This document shows, piece after piece, positions 9,861-19,800 of a stretch of 64,000 nucleotides of DNA. The stretch comes from Stenotrophomonas_A sp035539015 (GTDB taxonomy: Bacteria; Pseudomonadota; Gammaproteobacteria; Xanthomonadales; Xanthomonadaceae): the NCBI GenBank assembly GCA_035539015.1, contig DATLJF010000200.1, forward strand, positions 3,559 to 67,558, read 5' to 3'. The notes below the pieces were generated by a model. The model made no database searches, was not told the DNA's origin, and was given only the letters and a program-made list of their open reading frames with translations. Made by a program: the position numbers and the translations under genes. Each line of letters begins with the position of its first letter. Position 1 is the first letter of the stretch.

Positions 9861-9919
9861 ACCTGGGTTACAGTCCGCCCGACCGCGGGGCGCGAGGCCC
9901 CCTCAACGGAAGGATCGCA

Positions 9920-12370
9920 ATGCGCACAGCCCCGCTCTCCCCGGCGCGCCTGGCCCCGCTGTTCGGCGCCGCCCTGTTCCTGTCCACCCTCACCGGCGTC
10001 GCCGCCAACCGCACGGCCAATAGCGCCGAGGACCTGCCAGCCCGGGTCAACACCCTGATCGGCACCCAGGACGAGGGCAACACTTTCCCCGGCGCCTCGG
10101 CGCCGTTCGGCCAGATCCAGGTCAGCCCGATCGGTTCGCACTACGCCGGTTGGCGCCAGGGAGACGAGAAGATCCGCGGCTTCGGCCATTCGTTCCTGTC
10201 CGGTGCCGGCTGCTGGGAACAAGGCGGGCAACTGTCGATGCTCCCCGTCACCGGCAGCATCGAACCGGGCGGCGATTTCGACACCCGCGATCCCAAGCGT
10301 TTCGACCATCGCAACTACGGCGCGCGCTATAGCCATGACGGCGGCGCCCACCAGGCCGGCTATTACAAGGTCCGGCTGAGCGACTACGGCGGCATCGACG
10401 TCGAGGCCACCGCGCTGACCCGCGCCGCCGCCGAGCGCTACACCTTCGGCGCCGGCAGCGGCAGTGGCCACGTACTGGTCAACGTGGCCCAGGCCAACGA
10501 GAAGCACCGCGTCATCGGCAGCGAGGTCCGCGTGGTGGGCGAGCGCGCAGTGGAAGGCAAGATCACCACGCTGAGCTTCTGTGGCGGGCACCAGTACACG
10601 ACCTGGTTCCGCATCGAGTTCGACCGGCCGTTCAAGGCATTTGGCGTGTGGGGCCAGGCCGGCGGAACGCCGGGGGCGCGCTACAGCATGGAAAGCGAGT
10701 ACGAACCGCTCAACGGCGCGTGGTTGAGCTTCGACCTGTCCCAGGGCCGCAGTGTGACCGCCACCAGCGCGATCTCGCACGTCGATATCGAAGGCGCGCG
10801 CAACAACCTGCGTACGGAGGGCATGCGTGGCGGCCAGTTGCTGTCTTTCGATGCGATGCGCGCCGCGGCGCAGCGGCAATGGCGCGATGAGCTGGCCAAG
10901 ATCCGTGTCAGCGGCGGCAGCAGCGATGACCAGACCGTGTTCTACACCGCGCTCTACCACGCCCTGCTGCAACCGTTGACCGGCAGCGATGCCGACGGCC
11001 GTTATCGCGGCTACGACGACCAGGTCCACCTCGCCGATGGCTGGACCTACTACGAGTTCTTCTCGCTGTGGGACACCTACCGCTCGCAGAACCAGCTGCT
11101 GGCATTGATCCAGCCGCGTCGCGCCCACGACATCGGACGCTCGCTGCTGGCCATCGACGCGCAAGGTGGCTGGCTGCCGCGCTGGGGCTACGCCAACTTC
11201 GACACCAACACCATGACCGGCGATCCAGTCACGCCGGTGCTGGTGGACCTGTGGCGCTACGGCGCGCTGCAGGGGCTGGAAGCGCCGGCATGGCAGGCGC
11301 TGCGCAAGAACGCTTGGGGCGTGCCACCGTTGCAGTCGCGCCACGAGGGTCGAGCCGGTAACGCCAACTATCTGCAGCACGGTTTCGTGTTCTTCGACCG
11401 CACCTTCCCGGCCAAGGGCATGGATGTCGACCCGCAGAATGGTGGCTCGGCAACGCTGGAGTACGCGCTGGCCGACTGCTCATTGTCGGTACTGGCCGAC
11501 GCGCTCGGCGCGCAGGCCGACGCGGCCACGCTGCGCGCGCGCAGCGGCAACTGGCGCCGGGTCTGGGACAGCAGCTTGCACGAAGCCGAATCGGGCTTCA
11601 CGGGCTTTCCGCGGCCGCGCCTGCGAGGCGGCGACTGGTTCACCCCGCCCACCGGCACCTACAGCCCACGCTCGCATTACGGCTTCCACGAAGGCACTGC
11701 CTGGCAATACCAGTGGCTGGTACCGCAGGACGTGCCGGCGTTGATGCAGGCGATGGGCGGCCGTGAAGCGATGGCCCAGCGCCTGGATGCCTTCTTCGCC
11801 TACGACGCCCTGCTGGCTGACCCGCTCGGCGCCGCGCGCAAGACCTGGGTGGGCGGTCCGTATTCGTATTACGACCAATACCGCTACAACCCCAACAACG
11901 AACCGACCATGCACGTGCCCACGCTGTACAGCCTGATTGGCCAGCCATGGAAAACCGCCACCGTGCTCTCGGCCGTGCAGACGCTGTTTACCAATGCGCC
12001 CAATGGCGTCACCGGCAATGATGACCTCGGCACCATGTCGGCGTTCTACCTGTTCGGGGCGATGGGCTTCTCGCCGCTGGCGCCGGGCAGCGGCAAGCTG
12101 TTGCTGCACCCACCGCGTTTTGATCGGGTCGAGGTCGCGCTGGGCAATGGCAAGCGCTTGCGCGTGGACGCCAGCGGCGCAGGCGACGCGGTGCCACGCT
12201 ACATCGATTCGGTGCGCTTCAACGGGCAGCCGCAGGCCGCCGTCTGGCTGGACGTGGCGCAACTGCGCAATGGCGGAACCCTGCAATACGCACTGACGGC
12301 AACGCCGGACGAGCACGGCTGGGGCACCCATGCCGCCGACGTGCCACCGGCCGTCTGTCCTTCGCCCTGA
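9920..12370 (+). CDS. GH92 family alpha-mannosidase, second copy
   Basis: The 816-aa protein has a signal peptide (about residues 8-32) and the classical GH92 architecture without extra domains. The N domain has VNTLIGTQDEGNTFPGASAPFG near residue 48. The probable catalytic acid lies in HEGTAWQYQWLVPQD near residue 589, and the calcium/base region is GNDDLGTMSAFYLFGAMGF near residue 700. The active-site motifs differ from those of the other GH92 (GNDDLG against GDEDNG), so the two enzymes probably cut different mannosidic linkages. That is inference. The ATG at 9920 has GGAAGG upstream and starts a good signal peptide. A longer reading from 9815 would include box C and is rejected. It is divergent from TonB receptor 1 and convergent with TonB receptor 2. 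Confidence 0.94.
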   Translation: MRTAPLSPARLAPLFGAALFLSTLTGVAANRTANSAEDLPARVNTLIGTQDEGNTFPGASAPFGQIQVSPIGSHYAGWRQGDEKIRGFGHSFLSGAGCWEQGGQLSMLPVTGSIEPGGDFDTRDPKRFDHRNYGARYSHDGGAHQAGYYKVRLSDYGGIDVEATALTRAAAERYTFGAGSGSGHVLVNVAQANEKHRVIGSEVRVVGERAVEGKITTLSFCGGHQYTTWFRIEFDRPFKAFGVWGQAGGTPGARYSMESEYEPLNGAWLSFDLSQGRSVTATSAISHVDIEGARNNLRTEGMRGGQLLSFDAMRAAAQRQWRDELAKIRVSGGSSDDQTVFYTALYHALLQPLTGSDADGRYRGYDDQVHLADGWTYYEFFSLWDTYRSQNQLLALIQPRRAHDIGRSLLAIDAQGGWLPRWGYANFDTNTMTGDPVTPVLVDLWRYGALQGLEAPAWQALRKNAWGVPPLQSRHEGRAGNANYLQHGFVFFDRTFPAKGMDVDPQNGGSATLEYALADCSLSVLADALGAQADAATLRARSGNWRRVWDSSLHEAESGFTGFPRPRLRGGDWFTPPTGTYSPRSHYGFHEGTAWQYQWLVPQDVPALMQAMGGREAMAQRLDAFFAYDALLADPLGAARKTWVGGPYSYYDQYRYNPNNEPTMHVPTLYSLIGQPWKTATVLSAVQTLFTNAPNGVTGNDDLGTMSAFYLFGAMGFSPLAPGSGKLLLHPPRFDRVEVALGNGKRLRVDASGAGDAVPRYIDSVRFNGQPQAAVWLDVAQLRNGGTLQYALTATPDEHGWGTHAADVPPAVCPSP

Positions 12371-12377
12371 GCGCAAA

Positions 12378-12405
12378 CAAAAGCGCCCCCTCGCAAGGGG
12401 GCGCT
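12378..12405 (-). terminator. Rho-independent terminator for TonB receptor 2
   Basis: A 9-bp perfect stem (AGCGCCCCC / GGGGGCGCT) with a 6-base loop is followed on the minus strand by TTTTGTTT. It starts 28 bases after the stop of the leftward TonB receptor. The + strand side lacks a U tract, so it may stop the convergent GH92 transcript less well. Confidence 0.8.
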
Positions 12406-12433
12406 GCAACCTTCGGCCAAACAATCGCCACGC

Positions 12434-15181
12434 TTACAAGCGATAGCTGAAACCCAGCAGGTACTGGCGGCCGTACTCGGTGTATTCCTCCGGCAGGAAC
12501 AACCCGGTGCTGTTGGTCGACTCACTGACCTCGGTGCGGAACGCCTCATTGGTCAGGTTGTTGACCTGGAACATCAGCGACAACCCGTTCAACGCACTCG
12601 ATTCGGGGAATGCGTAGCTCAGCTGCAGGTCCACCGTGCGCTCGCTCAGCGTGTTGCGATACTGGCGCTGGCCGAACAACGACGAATACTCGCCGCGGTA
12701 TGGGTCGCGATAACGCTGGCTGATACGCGCGCCAAACCCGTACTTTTCGTAGAACAACGTTGCGTTGGCAACGACCTTGGACAGCCCCGGGATGGTGTCG
12801 GTGCCCGGCGTGGTGTCGTTGGGGTCCGGATCAATCGAGGACTCGGTATACGAGCCGTTGAGCTGCAGGCCAAAGCCGTCGAGCGCCTCGGGGAAAATGT
12901 CGCCGGTCAAGGTCAGTGCCGCTTCGACGCCGCGCATGTAGCCGCCGGTGCCGTTGGCCCAGGTCGAGAATGTGCCGATATTGGAGATCGGCGTCTCGCC
13001 ATCCGGGTTGTAGCCGGTGAAGTCCCACGGGATCGTCTGGCGGTAAATGTAGGTGTCCAGGTCCTTGTAGAACAGCGCCACGCTGGCGTAGCTGGCCGAG
13101 CCCATGTACTTCTCCAGCGACAGGTCCACCGCGTTGGCCCGGTACGGCTCCAGCGTCGGGTTGCCGCCACTGCCTTCCCACAGGCTGGTGGTCTGGCTGA
13201 CCGAGGCGCTGGAGTCGGCGCTGAGATAGTTGATCGGCGCGCGCATCATCTGCTTGGCCGCGCCGAAGCGGGTCATCCAGCCGCCGCCGAAGTCGAACAC
13301 CAGGTTCAGGCTCGGCAGGGCGTCGTTGTAGCGCGCGCCCAGGGTCTGGCTGCCCGTGATGGCGCCGCCATTGGCGTTGAAGCCGGTCGAGGACTGGTCG
13401 GTGCTGATGTACTGCATGCCGGCATTGCCGCGCACGCGGACGCGCTCGGTCAGGTCCATGTCGATGTTGGCGCGCAGGTAGTACGTGTTGACGTCCTCGT
13501 CGACGACGTAATCCTTGCGCAGGTCGTCGTTGCTTTCGGAAATGGCGACGTCGTAGTACTGGCCCAGCAGGTTGCGTGGGTTGAAAGTGAGGATGTTGCC
13601 CATGCCGACGAAGCCCAGCGAGGTCGGCGACATCAGCAGCGACGGATCGACCGGCGTGGGGCCATCGCGCAGGGTGGCGAAATAGACGTCCGAGCGCTTG
13701 TCCTTGCTGCGGCGGTTGATGTTCACGCCGAGGTCGAAGCTGCGCACGATGGCGGTGTCGACGTCGTAGGTGAACTGCAGGCGCCCGGCCTTGATTTCAT
13801 CCTTCTGCCAGGAATTTTCCAGGCGGCCATCGTGGCCGTAGTTCTGCACGTCCCACAGATAGACGCTGTTGGGGTCGGCCAGATCGGCCAGCGAGTAGCG
13901 CCCGTAGCCGGCGCTGATCGGCACCTGGAAGCCGACGTCCTGCGGATCGAGCAGGCCGGCATAGGTTTCCAGCTGCGACTGCTCGCGCTCGGCGCGCGAG
14001 TAGTTCAGGTCCAGGCTCAGGGTCCACGGCTCGTAACTGATCGTGTTGGTCCAGCCGGCCGACAGCAACTTGTCCTCGCGGGTGTTGTTGTCGTTGCGCA
14101 CCAGCGGCTGCACGCCGGTCTGGGTGCCGCTGGTGATGATCGGGTAGCCGTTGCGCTCGGTGGTGGCGATGTTCTGGTAGCCGGCCTGCTGGCCATTCAT
14201 GCCGGTCCAGTAGGCATCGTTGGTCCACATCGCCCCGTGCATCACTTCGTCCTGCTCGAACTTGGACCAGTAGACGTCGAGGATGCTGTGGAAGTGTTCG
14301 TTCGGCTTGAACTCGAAGGCCGCCATGACGCCGTCGCGGGTGAGATCGCGCGACTTCACCCAGGCCTCCTGTCCCTGCAAGGCGATCGCATCGGCTGGCT
14401 TGCCCGGTTGCGACTGGCCCCACACATCGGTATTGGCCCACCACCATTCCTTGTAGTGCTGCTCCTGGAATGGCGAGTTCAAGCGCGCCACGCCCAAGGC
14501 CACCCCGAAGGTGTCGTCGGCGAATTGGTCCACGTAAGAGGCGCTGGCGCGATAACCCTTGTCGTCGCCGTCGGCACTCAGGTTGCCCAGTGAATTCTTC
14601 TCCAGGTTGCCGGTGACCACGATGCGGCGCTCGGACAAGTCCAGCGGACGGATGGTCTGCAGGTCGACGGTGCCCGACAGGCCCTGGCCGATGACCGCGG
14701 CATCGGCGGTCTTGTACACGGTCACGCCGTTGATCAGCTCGGCCGGGTACTGGTCGAACTCCACGCCGCGGCTCTCGCCGGTGCTGACCTGCTCGCGGCC
14801 ATTGAGCGTGGTGCCGACGAACTGCTCGGACATGCCGCGGATCTGCACGACCTGCGAACGGCCGTCCACGCGCTGGGTGGCAATGCCGGGCAGGCGCGAG
14901 ATCGAGTCGGCGATGCTGATGTCCGGCAGCTTGCCGATGTCCTCGGCGGAGATGGCCTCGACGATCGAGGTCGATTCATTCTTGGTGGCGACCGCCGACT
15001 CGATCGCGGCGCGGATGCCGGTGACCTGCACGGTGTCGAGCGTGGCCGGATCCGGGTTGGCCGGCGGCGTGGCTTGTTGGCCGTGCGCGGTGCTGGCGCC
15101 GAGCACCAGGGCGCAAGCAAGCACGAGTTGGCGGTGGCGGTGACGGAAATTCCCATTCGGGAACAGGGTTGGACTACGCAT
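12434..15181 (-). CDS. TonB-dependent receptor 2 (GH30-linked)
   Basis: The 915-aa outer-membrane receptor has a signal peptide ending GASTAHGQQ, then a plug domain (TLDTVQVTGIRAAIESAVA, EAISAEDIGKLPDISIADS, QIRGMSEQFVGTTLNGREQV). A beta-barrel follows, ending LLGFSYRL with a C-terminal hydrophobic residue. It belongs to the oligosaccharide-type TonB receptor family common in Xanthomonas. The ribosome binding site GGAGG lies 8 bases before the ATG. It is transcribed divergently from the GH30 gene, which suggests it imports the products or substrate of that enzyme. It ends in a clear terminator and is separate from the first receptor operon. Confidence 0.93.
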   Translation of the reverse strand: MRSPTLFPNGNFRHRHRQLVLACALVLGASTAHGQQATPPANPDPATLDTVQVTGIRAAIESAVATKNESTSIVEAISAEDIGKLPDISIADSISRLPGIATQRVDGRSQVVQIRGMSEQFVGTTLNGREQVSTGESRGVEFDQYPAELINGVTVYKTADAAVIGQGLSGTVDLQTIRPLDLSERRIVVTGNLEKNSLGNLSADGDDKGYRASASYVDQFADDTFGVALGVARLNSPFQEQHYKEWWWANTDVWGQSQPGKPADAIALQGQEAWVKSRDLTRDGVMAAFEFKPNEHFHSILDVYWSKFEQDEVMHGAMWTNDAYWTGMNGQQAGYQNIATTERNGYPIITSGTQTGVQPLVRNDNNTREDKLLSAGWTNTISYEPWTLSLDLNYSRAEREQSQLETYAGLLDPQDVGFQVPISAGYGRYSLADLADPNSVYLWDVQNYGHDGRLENSWQKDEIKAGRLQFTYDVDTAIVRSFDLGVNINRRSKDKRSDVYFATLRDGPTPVDPSLLMSPTSLGFVGMGNILTFNPRNLLGQYYDVAISESNDDLRKDYVVDEDVNTYYLRANIDMDLTERVRVRGNAGMQYISTDQSSTGFNANGGAITGSQTLGARYNDALPSLNLVFDFGGGWMTRFGAAKQMMRAPINYLSADSSASVSQTTSLWEGSGGNPTLEPYRANAVDLSLEKYMGSASYASVALFYKDLDTYIYRQTIPWDFTGYNPDGETPISNIGTFSTWANGTGGYMRGVEAALTLTGDIFPEALDGFGLQLNGSYTESSIDPDPNDTTPGTDTIPGLSKVVANATLFYEKYGFGARISQRYRDPYRGEYSSLFGQRQYRNTLSERTVDLQLSYAFPESSALNGLSLMFQVNNLTNEAFRTEVSESTNSTGLFLPEEYTEYGRQYLLGFSYRL

Positions 15182-15201
15182 TCGGCTCCCTCCAGCCTGG
15201 G

Positions 15202-15215
15202 TGACAGCGCTGTAC
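15202..15215. promoter_or_regulatory. LacI-type operator candidate between TonB receptor 2 and GH30
   Basis: TGACAGCGCTGTAC contains the perfect 10-bp palindrome ACAGCGCTGT and matches the general form TGACA-N-CG-N-TGTCA seen at many LacI-family sites, apart from the last two bases. It lies just downstream of a minus-strand promoter candidate, where it would block transcription of the receptor gene. It is unlike boxes A-C, so a different regulator is likely. Confidence 0.45.
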
Positions 15216-15241
15216 TACCGGGGCGCGAATTCGATTGTCAA
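15213..15241 (-). promoter_or_regulatory. Sigma-70 promoter candidate for TonB receptor 2
   Basis: On the minus strand a perfect -35 TTGACA (15241-15236) is followed after 17 bases by the weak -10 GTAGTA or, after 18, by TAGTAC. The -35 is convincing but the -10 is poor. The overlap with the palindrome at 15202-15215 supports a repressible promoter. Confidence 0.4.
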
Positions 15242-15390
15242 CTTTTCGTTATCCGTTGTCCGTGGACCTGACGCGCGGCCTTTTGCCGCAACGTCATCGC
15301 TGCTTGCAGCGAGGGCGCGTTGTCGCGCCGCAACAAGCCCGATGCGCTTCGAATCGCTACCTTGCGGGCTAGGCAACACGAGGCAAACGC

Positions 15391-16809
15391 ATGAAGAAAA
15401 TTCATCGCCCGCTGTGGTTCTTGCTGTGCAGCGCGCTGGCCCTGCCCTGCACCGCCGCCGACACGCCCACGGTATGGACCACTACCGCCGACCACCGTCA
15501 GCAATTGATACGCGGTGCCCTGGTCGCGCCCACCCCGGGCTCGGCGCCGACCGCGATCACGCTCGATCCCGCATCGCGGCATCAGGCAGTCGTGGGCTTC
15601 GGCGCGGCGATCACCGATGCCTCGGCCTGGCTGATCCAGCAGCGGCTGCCGCCCGCCGCGCGCCAGGCCTTGCTGGATGAACTGTTCGGTCGCCAAGGCA
15701 ATAGCATCGGGCTGTCCTTCACCCGCCTGACCATCGGTGCGTCGGATTTTTCCCGTCATCACTACAGCCTGGACGACCCGCCAGACGGCCAGCCAGACCC
15801 GCAACTGGCGCACTTCGATATCGCGCCGAACCGCGGCGATGTCATCCCGGTGGTGCGCGCGGCCCTGGCGATCAACCCGGCGCTGAAGATCATGGCCTCA
15901 CCCTGGAGCGCGCCGGCCTGGATGAAGAGCAGCGACAGCCTGATCACCGGCACCTTGCGCCCGCAGTACTACGACGCCTTTGCGCGCTACTTGCTGCGCT
16001 ACGTTGACGCCTATCGCGCCGAAGGCGTGCCGATCTGGGCGTTGAGCGTACAGAACGAGCCGGACTTCGAGCCCAAGGACTATCCGGGCATGCGCCTCAA
16101 CGCGCCGGCGCGTGCGCGGCTGATCGGCGATCATCTCGGGCCGATGCTGGCCCAACGCGGCGGCCAGCCATTGCTGTTCGACTGGGACCACAACTGGGAC
16201 AAGCCCGAAGAACCGCTGGCGGTCTTGGGTGATCCCAAGGCCGGTCGCTATGTCGATGCGGTCGCCTGGCACTGCTATGAAGGCGAGCCGTCGGCGCAGA
16301 GCCCGGTACGTGATGCTTTCCCGGACAAGGACGCCTACATGACCGAATGTTCCGGCGGCACCTGGGAGCCGTTGCGCAGTGGCGGCATGCCGCTGGTGGC
16401 CAAGCGCATGCTGGTGCAGCCGCTGCGGCACTGGGCGCGCGGGATACTGCTGTGGAACCTGGCCCTGGACGAGAACCGTGGGCCGCATGCGGGTGGTTGC
16501 GCCACCTGCTCCGGCCTGGTGACGATCAACAGCGGCGATGGAACCGTGACCCGCAACGACGAGTACTTCGTGCTGGCCCACGCCAGCCGCTTCGTACGGC
16601 CGGGCGCGCAACGCATCGACTCCACCGACACGGGTACCGAAGGCGTGGACAACGTCGCGTTTCGCAATGCTGACGGTTCTCTGGTCCTGATCGTGGTGAA
16701 TGCCAAGCCGACAGCCAGCGCCATCAGCGTGCGCGGGTTGGGCGCCGGTGCGGTCGACCATCAACTCCCGGCGCGCAGCCTCACCACGTTGGTGTGGCCA
16801 CCGCCCTGA
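15391..16809 (+). CDS. GH30 family glycosidase, exported
   Basis: The 472-aa protein has a signal peptide (LWFLLCSALALPCTAAD) and a (beta/alpha)8 barrel with the GH30 markers VVGFGAAITDASAW and SPWSAPAWMKSS. The acid/base glutamate is in VQNEPDFEP near residue 223, and the nucleophile is in MTECSGGTW near residue 319. A C-terminal beta-sandwich follows (about residues 400-470), as usual for the family. GH30 includes glucosylceramidases, beta-1,6-glucanases and xylanases. The VAWHCYEG and ECSGG segments look closer to the glucosylceramidase/beta-1,6-glucanase side, which is only an impression. A GAGG ribosome binding site lies 8 bases before the ATG. It is divergent from TonB receptor 2, with a shared 209-bp control region. 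Confidence 0.92.
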   Translation: MKKIHRPLWFLLCSALALPCTAADTPTVWTTTADHRQQLIRGALVAPTPGSAPTAITLDPASRHQAVVGFGAAITDASAWLIQQRLPPAARQALLDELFGRQGNSIGLSFTRLTIGASDFSRHHYSLDDPPDGQPDPQLAHFDIAPNRGDVIPVVRAALAINPALKIMASPWSAPAWMKSSDSLITGTLRPQYYDAFARYLLRYVDAYRAEGVPIWALSVQNEPDFEPKDYPGMRLNAPARARLIGDHLGPMLAQRGGQPLLFDWDHNWDKPEEPLAVLGDPKAGRYVDAVAWHCYEGEPSAQSPVRDAFPDKDAYMTECSGGTWEPLRSGGMPLVAKRMLVQPLRHWARGILLWNLALDENRGPHAGGCATCSGLVTINSGDGTVTRNDEYFVLAHASRFVRPGAQRIDSTDTGTEGVDNVAFRNADGSLVLIVVNAKPTASAISVRGLGAGAVDHQLPARSLTTLVWPPP

Positions 16810-16820
16810 ACGGGCACCGT

Positions 16821-16850
16821 GTCCGCCGGCGGGAACGCCCGCCGGCGGAC
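16821..16850. terminator. Strong hairpin between convergent GH30 and autotransporter genes
   Basis: A perfect 13-bp stem (GTCCGCCGGCGGG and its complement) closes a 4-base AACG loop. It lies 11 bases after the GH30 stop and 9 bases before the stop of the convergent protease gene. There is no U tract on either side, so it may act as a barrier or 3'-end stabiliser rather than a full intrinsic terminator. Confidence 0.6.
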
Positions 16851-16859
16851 GCCAGATCC

Positions 16860-19800
16860 CTAGAACCGTAGCGAGTAACGTGCCTGCAGCGCGTGGTCAC
16901 GTACGGCGTCCGCGTATTGCCCTTGGTAGCCCAGGTACAGCGCGCCATTGCGGGTGATCCGCGCGGTCACGCCCAAGGACGCGACCGTGGTCCACTTGGC
17001 CAACGGCAGGCCACTGACCGTGAATGGATCGCCGCCGCGCCAATGGAGCGTGGCGGTGGGCAGCAGATCGCCCGAAGCACGGCGACGGCCGATGGCGCCC
17101 TGCAGGCGCAGCCAGCCGGTGTCCTGGCCACGGCTGCGCAAGTCGACACCAAAGCGCAGGCCGGCGGTGGAAAAATCGACCCGCGTGCTTTCCTTGGCAC
17201 CGGTCAGGGCCGCTACCCCACCCTGCTCCTGGAATGCCCCACGCTCGACCCATGCCCGTGCCCATTCGGCGTACGGCATCCATTCGCTCGCAGCGAGGGT
17301 GAAGCGGTAGCTGACCTCCATCGCGAATTGCCGGGTGCGCGCTGCATAGTTGGCCTGGGTGCGGTCAGCAAAGCCGGAGAAGTCGATCGAGCGGTCCAGG
17401 CGGATGTCGTTGCCCGACCAGCCCAGGCTGGCCGCCGCGTTGAAAGCGCCCCAGTTCTGCCCGGCATACAGGCCCACCTGGGTACCGCGTATCCGGCCGC
17501 GATCCTGGCCCAAGCGTGCATCGGCGCGAATCGCGCCGCCGAGCAGCCCGACCCGCACGCCCGATTCGAAGCGGTGGTCGTAGCCCAACAGCAAGACGTT
17601 GCCTTGCGCACTGGCCGCCGCGGCGTTGCCATCAGTCGGCAGCGTCGTCGAGGTGGCCTGGATATCGGCCCACACGCCCCGGGACGACTCGCCGCGGCGG
17701 TCGGCGTCAAAGCTGCCACGGCCGGCCCGGGCACGATCCAGCGCCACTTCCCGCAGGCGCCGCCCCTGCTCGAACAGCAAGGTGCTGACGCTGGCATGGC
17801 TGGCACCGCTCAGCGCGTCCAGTGCCGCCATCGCCGGCGTCGGTTCCAGCTGCGTGAGCGCGCGCGCGAGCGCGTGGTCCATGCTCAGCCGGTCGGCGGC
17901 AGCCGCCGCGGCCCGCTGATTTGGCGTGCGTGCGTAGGCGGCCAGCCATTGGCCACGGCTGACCTGCAACGCCGCGGTGCGCGCCGAATAGCTCAGGCCG
18001 AAGGCCAGGAACGGCGACAGCGCGGCCCGCTCGACGCCGGCGAAGCGCCCCTGGACGCCGCCCGCCGCGTACAACAAATCGTAGGACTGCCCTAACCAAT
18101 ACTTACCGGGCGCAGGCAACACCACCACCCGGCCGCCCTCCAGTCGCGCCGTGCCGCTGACTTCGAGCCGGTCGCTGCGCCCGTCCGGCGCCACCTCGGC
18201 CAGGTAGGTCGAGCCTGCCGCCTGTACGTAGTTGCCTTGCACGCTCAAGGTGCCGATGGAATTGCCCGGCGCCAGCGTCCCGGCCATGTGCACATCGCCG
18301 ATGATCCGGCCACTGCCTTGCAAGCGGCCGGCGGACATCACCGGCAATGTCGCGCTGGCCAGGGTGCCGTCTATCTGCAGCGTGCCGCCGTCGACCTGCG
18401 CCGGATAGGCGTTGTCGCCGGTCAGCTCGATCGCGCCTTCGCGCACCCGCAGCCCACCGAAGCGATTGCGACCGCTCAGGCGCAGGATGCCCTCGCCGGA
18501 TTTGGTCAACACGCCCTTGCCGCCAATGTCGTTGCGCCAGTCGTCCCAGGCCTGCCCCGACCAGACCTGGGTGCCGCCCGCGCGATGCTTCATCTGCACG
18601 TGTGTGTCCACCAGCAGTTGTCCCGGGCCGTCGATGGCCTTGCGCAAGTTGAGCAAGCCCCATCCGTAGATGTCGTCCGGGCCAGGTGCACCGAGGTCGG
18701 TGGCCGTGGTCAGTGCGATATCGCGGACCTGGGTCACCGTCAGATAAGGAAAACGCTGCAACAGCAGGGCGATGCCGCCGGTGACGTGAGGCGCCGCGCT
18801 GGAAGTACCCCCCGCTTTCCTGTACGTCATCGTGGGTGCCGTGGATCCCACCTGCCAGGCCAGCGGTCCGCGGCCCTGGAGGTTGCCGATCATCGTGCCG
18901 CCCGAACTGCCCGTCATCCCGGGTGCGTAAGTGTCGGTGCCGGGCGCGGAAATGCACCACATCCGTGTATACGAACATATGCTGGAGCTGGGATCGATCG
19001 AGTAGCCACCGCCAGCGTCTTTTCGGAGGTTGGCGACACTCATCCAATAGGGCTCCGCGTCGGGCCGGAAATGCGGAAGCCCGGCGTACGGATTGGCAAT
19101 TCTCCCGTTATCGTTGCCTAGTGTGACGACGTTGAGAATGGCATGTTGCTTGGCGCCGTCGGCGTAGGCGTCGAACATTTGCTTTTCTGCCTGATATTGA
19201 CCCTCCACACCGGCAAGGGTATTGGCCGATGCTGGGCTCGCAGGTACCGGACGCCAGGTCTCCATATTGCTGACGTCCACCCCGTGGTCGCGTAATTGGC
19301 TGTAGTACGACCTGATCACTTCGGGAAAATAGTTCCATGGCGAAGTGGCTTCGGTCCTGAGGCTAAACTTGCCCTCTCTGGTGCGCCACGCGTTGAACGC
19401 GAACAGCGCCTGGAAATTGCCCGCGACCATGCGCGAATCAAATGCGACGCCATGCGTACCCGCGCCATCGCGCGCCGCCACCATGAGGCCGGCCGTCATC
19501 GTTCCGTGGTCGGCATATTTTTCGACCGAGCGCGACTGGCCCGACGGCCATTGGACGTACTCGATCCCTTCGTTGAGCTGATCACCCCGGGTCGCGAAGC
19601 AGTTGTCGCTGCCTCGCAGTACAACGCGACCAGGGGTAGGCGAACATCCCGCCTGAGCCAGGCTCAAAGCAACGTGGCCACGGTCGGAAAACTCTGGATG
19701 CTGCAGCGCGACGCCCTGGTCGTACTGCCCGATCGAAACATCTCGGCCCGTCAGGCCACGGGCGTAGGCGTAGTGCGCGTTGATCGCAGCCAGTCCCCAG

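Noticed and set aside
18991..19004. A GGATCGATCGAG sequence resembling the operator boxes.
   Set aside because: It lies inside the protease coding region and keeps only the central GATCGATC. The flanks TTA/TAA are absent.
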